Origin: Dictyobacter formicarum
Lineage (GTDB): Bacteria; Chloroflexota; Ktedonobacteria; Ktedonobacterales; Ktedonobacteraceae
Reading direction: 5' to 3'
Length of the DNA stretch: 64,000 nt
NCBI RefSeq assembly: GCF_016587435.1
Contig: NZ_BNJJ01000001.1
Location: 434,001-498,000 of the forward strand
In this document: positions 62,201 through 64,000 of the stretch, piece by piece
Position numbering within the stretch: position 1 is the stretch's first letter
Layout: each line of letters starts with the position of its first letter
Translations under genes and position numbers: made by a program
The notes under the pieces: model-generated
Database searches by the model: none
What the model saw: the letters and a program-made list of their open reading frames with translations, nothing else
Told to the model about the DNA's origin: nothing

Positions 62201-64000
62201 AATTGCCACATTCACCGCGTGCAGCCGCGAGCGATCAACCAGCATGCGGTCTTTCACGTCACCGAAAGCGAAGCGATCACCTATCACTATGAGCTCGACC
62301 TGCGCCCTGAACAACTGACGCCCGATCCTCGCATCGCGCATACGCTCAACCTGAGCATCGACGAATATGGCAACATCCTGCAATCCGTCGCCGTGGTTTA
62401 TCCCCGCCTGGGCACGTATGTCGATGCCACATTGCAGGATGGAGCGCAGGAGTTGATCCAGCACGTGCAGTCCGAACTGCACCTGGCCTATATTGAGACG
62501 CGTTACACTAACGATGTGAACAACGTTCTCGAGCCAGATAGCTATCGCTTGCGCCTGCCCTGTGAGGTGCTGACCTATGAGTTGACCGGCATCATGTCCC
62601 GGGACCGCTACTTCACGTTGGACGAATTGCGCGCCTACAAACTGAGCGATACCTATCAGACCGGCAGAATGGCGGTCGAGGAGATTGCTTATCACCTGCT
62701 GCCTAACCGCACCTCGCCGCAAAAACGCATCGTGGAGCATGCACGCACGCTCTTCTTCGCCACTACCCTGGATGCGCCGCTGGTGCTGGGGCAACTCAAT
62801 GCGCTGGCGTTGCCCTACGAGAGCTACAAGCTGGCACTTACCAATGATATGCTTGAACTGATCTTCAAAGACAAGATCCAGCCAGACGTGCAAGCAGCAC
62901 TTACAGACAAGCAAACCGGCGGCTACCTGAGCGGTGCTGATCTTACCACACGTTTTGGGGGAAACACGACGGATCAATACTGGATATGCTCGGGTGTGGC
63001 TGGCTTTAACGCTGATGCTGCCCAACACTTCTATGTGCCCGAACGCTACACCGATCCATTTGGGAACCCAACCACGCTCACCTATGACCTCTATGATCTC
63101 TTCATCCAATCCAGCACCGATGCCCTGGGCAATCGTACTGAAGTGACCGAGTTCGACTTTCGCGTGCTGGCCCCACATAAAATGAAAGATGCCAACGACA
63201 ATCTTTCGGAAGTGCGCTTCGATGTTTTAGGGATGCCCACTGCGATGACAGTGATGGGTAAAGGGAATGAAGGCGACAACCTGAACGCCTTTGATGCCGC
63301 ACTGCTGAACCCCGATCTGACTACCATGCAGGAGTTCTTCGTCACCAAAGACTATAGCGTTGCTGATGCCAAAAAACTGTTGCGCGGTGCCAGCACGCGG
63401 AACGTGTATTACTTTGGCGAAATCAGCACAGACGGCAAGACGCTCTGGGGACAGCATCCCGCTTGTGCCTACAGTATTGTGAGAGAGCGACATGTTGCCG
63501 ACGAGCCTGATAGCGCGGTACAGAGCGCGTTTGAGTATTCGGATGGCACAGGCAACGTACTGGTGAAGAAGGTACAAGCTGAACCAGAACAACCCGGCGG
63601 CTCTCTGCGTTGGGTCGCCAGCGGCAAGACCATCCTCAACAACAAAGGCAAGCCAGTCAAACAGTATGAGCCGTATTTCAGCCCACCAATGGTGGGGCAT
63701 CGCTTCGAGGAACCAAGCGAAGTGGGCGTGACGCCCGTAATGTATTACGACGCAGTCGGACGTGTGATCCGCACCGAGTCGCCGGATGGCTCCTACAGCC
63801 GTATTGAGTTCTCGCCCTGGCATGTGACCCACTATGATGCCAACGACACTGTGAGCGAAACGGGGAATGCCTGGTTTGCCCGCAAGAGTGCGCCAACCGC
63901 ATCGGTGGCAGACCAGCGCGCGGCGCGTCTGGCCGCTGAACATGCGGACACCCCTGCCGTGACGATCCTTGACAGCCTCGGGCGCGAGGTCGTCGTGATA
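59243..64000 (+). CDS. TcB-type insecticidal toxin-complex protein (SpvB/TcdB family), 3' end outside window
   Basis: ATG 59243 lies behind AGAGG. The frame stays open to the last base (1586 codons). The start is SpvB-like: SLPKGGGAIRGIGEKFGANP, then GSMTVPVATSPGRSGFGPQL and SYDSGAGNGPFGLGWN. VCBS/FG-GAP-type repeats (DLDGNGLADILISEHDAFLW, LADMSGDGLSDIVRIRNGEV) and the TcdB middle domains (LLVKTVNNLGAETTVAYAPS, YDGPEREFRGFGR-like) follow; the window ends at ILDSLGRE, near Rhs-like repeats. In toxin complexes TcB with TcC forms a cocoon holding the toxic C-terminus. TcA and TcC are not visible here. No signal peptide. GC is higher than the surrounding DNA. Confidence 0.93.
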   Translation, partial: MVSQGTPPRDGQQSSAKDTSANEDKALLTPPSISLPKGGGAIRGIGEKFGANPVTGTGSMTVPVATSPGRSGFGPQLSLSYDSGAGNGPFGLGWNLSLPAITRKTDKGLPRYQDVQDIDSDVFILSGAEDLVPVLKQDMPGGTWTYEELPPRTINGTTYHIRRYRPRVEGLFASIERWSNTARPDDIFWRSISKDNLTTWYGRSGNSRIADPTHPERIFSWLICETYDDKGNVITYHYKAEDADNVDLAQAHQHNRGDRLDPRRTANRYLKYIHYGNHTPYLPKLEADQPWPEPPGDGNWYFEVVFDYGEHDQTNPTPQEASTWTSRLDPFSSYRSTFEVRTQRLCQRVLMFHHIPDDPHGSQQGYDGLVRSTDFTYEYEQDPANARVPIFSKLIAVTRYSYQRHAGGDYLSRSLPPVEFTYSDATIQTELRELRGESLAQLPVGIDGARYRWIDLDGEGLSGVLTEQADAWFYKRNLSPTNVVGSDGDAHIEAKFASAELVSPKPALALTGRAQFLDLAGDGRPDVVQFAGPTPGFYERTMDEQWNSFVPFVSLPNVDWSDPNLTFIDLDGNGLADILISEHDAFLWYRSLGEEGFDAAQRTNKLWDEEQGPCIVFADGEQSISLADMSGDGLSDIVRIRNGEVCYWPNLGYGRFGAKVTMDNAPLFDDVDQFDHRRILLADIDGSGTTDIVYLHAEGVRVYFNQSGNSWNAATTITHFPTLDDVANVQALDLLGNGTACLVWSSSLPGEARRPLRYLDLMGGQKPHLLVKTVNNLGAETTVAYAPSTRFYLQDKEAGNPWITKLPFPVHCVEKVTVHDTWRNTTFSTTYSYHHGYFDGPEREFRGFGRVEQVDVEDYGTFAAGNTSSPYITDDHTLYQPPVKTVTWYHTGMFLDRERILSHFQDEYFPNWFEDEQSGQHVVGTFQEHALSEPDLDALDLTADEWREALRACKGMMLRQEVYELDVDALAASTHTSVKLFSTAYHNCHIHRVQPRAINQHAVFHVTESEAITYHYELDLRPEQLTPDPRIAHTLNLSIDEYGNILQSVAVVYPRLGTYVDATLQDGAQELIQHVQSELHLAYIETRYTNDVNNVLEPDSYRLRLPCEVLTYELTGIMSRDRYFTLDELRAYKLSDTYQTGRMAVEEIAYHLLPNRTSPQKRIVEHARTLFFATTLDAPLVLGQLNALALPYESYKLALTNDMLELIFKDKIQPDVQAALTDKQTGGYLSGADLTTRFGGNTTDQYWICSGVAGFNADAAQHFYVPERYTDPFGNPTTLTYDLYDLFIQSSTDALGNRTEVTEFDFRVLAPHKMKDANDNLSEVRFDVLGMPTAMTVMGKGNEGDNLNAFDAALLNPDLTTMQEFFVTKDYSVADAKKLLRGASTRNVYYFGEISTDGKTLWGQHPACAYSIVRERHVADEPDSAVQSAFEYSDGTGNVLVKKVQAEPEQPGGSLRWVASGKTILNNKGKPVKQYEPYFSPPMVGHRFEEPSEVGVTPVMYYDAVGRVIRTESPDGSYSRIEFSPWHVTHYDANDTVSETGNAWFARKSAPTASVADQRAARLAAEHADTPAVTILDSLGREVVVI

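Noticed and set aside
62186..63178. Long minus-strand frames under the toxin gene
   Set aside because: Shadows of the GC-rich TcB gene; no start signals or family resemblance.

Overview
The window looks like a stretch of a large, mobile-element-rich chromosome from the Chloroflexota, most likely class Ktedonobacteria. This is inference from gene content: BTAD regulators, DUF2690 proteins, an IS701/ISL3/IS1182 mix, MmyB regulators, a full-length LanB, and many one-helix membrane proteins with proline- and threonine-rich linkers. GC is about 50% over most of the window. It is clearly higher in three places: an SDR gene (13.2-14.1 kb), an esterase gene (47.8-48.4 kb) and the toxin gene at the right edge.

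Left part, 0-15.2 kb. Four tiny minus-strand membrane peptides share a C-terminal LSxxPxxIYPxS-like signature. They are followed by a DMT-type transporter, a phosphotransferase-fold gene bracketed by two inverted 122-bp MITE-like elements, and an RskA-like membrane protein paired with a winged-helix protein. Next come a GAF regulator behind a helically phased GATGCA repeat, a PHP phosphoesterase and a methyltransferase that converge on a perfect 31-bp palindrome, three tandem DUF2690 proteins, and a divergent SDR/MmyB pair.

15.7-22.9 kb. One strand carries a compact block: a replication-relaxation-like protein overlapping by 4 nt an orphan RNA polymerase beta-prime paralogue (1168 aa, catalytic motif intact, no rpoB nearby), then a large two-helix membrane protein and a small membrane-anchored protein. 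This is my best candidate for an undescribed system.

23.2-34.7 kb is an insertion graveyard. A Rossmann oxidoreductase gene is split into pieces that now lie 6 kb apart. Between them are a tRNA-Arg(CCT) broken in its T-loop by a three-hairpin element, a small kinase, and an ISL3 element that carries a methyltransferase gene and sits in the first bases of an IS1182 element. Further right, a BTAD/TPR regulator is split by a 1544-bp IS with a clean 8-bp duplication. Removing the IS restores a 680-codon frame.

35-45 kb. A DnaE gene is followed by a class I lanthipeptide operon transcribed leftward: precursor lanA, a stem-loop, cyclase lanC, dehydratase lanB. No transporter or leader protease is visible. 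A methyltransferase and a small unknown gene diverge from it.

45-59 kb. Accessory genes: a one-helix surface protein, IS5-type remnants, an esterase flanked by 83-bp inverted repeats, an LLM flavin oxidoreductase, a truncated YceI, a Gfo/Idh/MocA dehydrogenase with a divergent Lrp regulator, a glutamine-amidotransferase-like protein without its catalytic residues, a YukD-like/WD40 protein, and an IS701-type element with a cargo gene.

59.2-64 kb. A TcB-type (SpvB/TcdB) insecticidal toxin-complex subunit starts and runs off the right edge.
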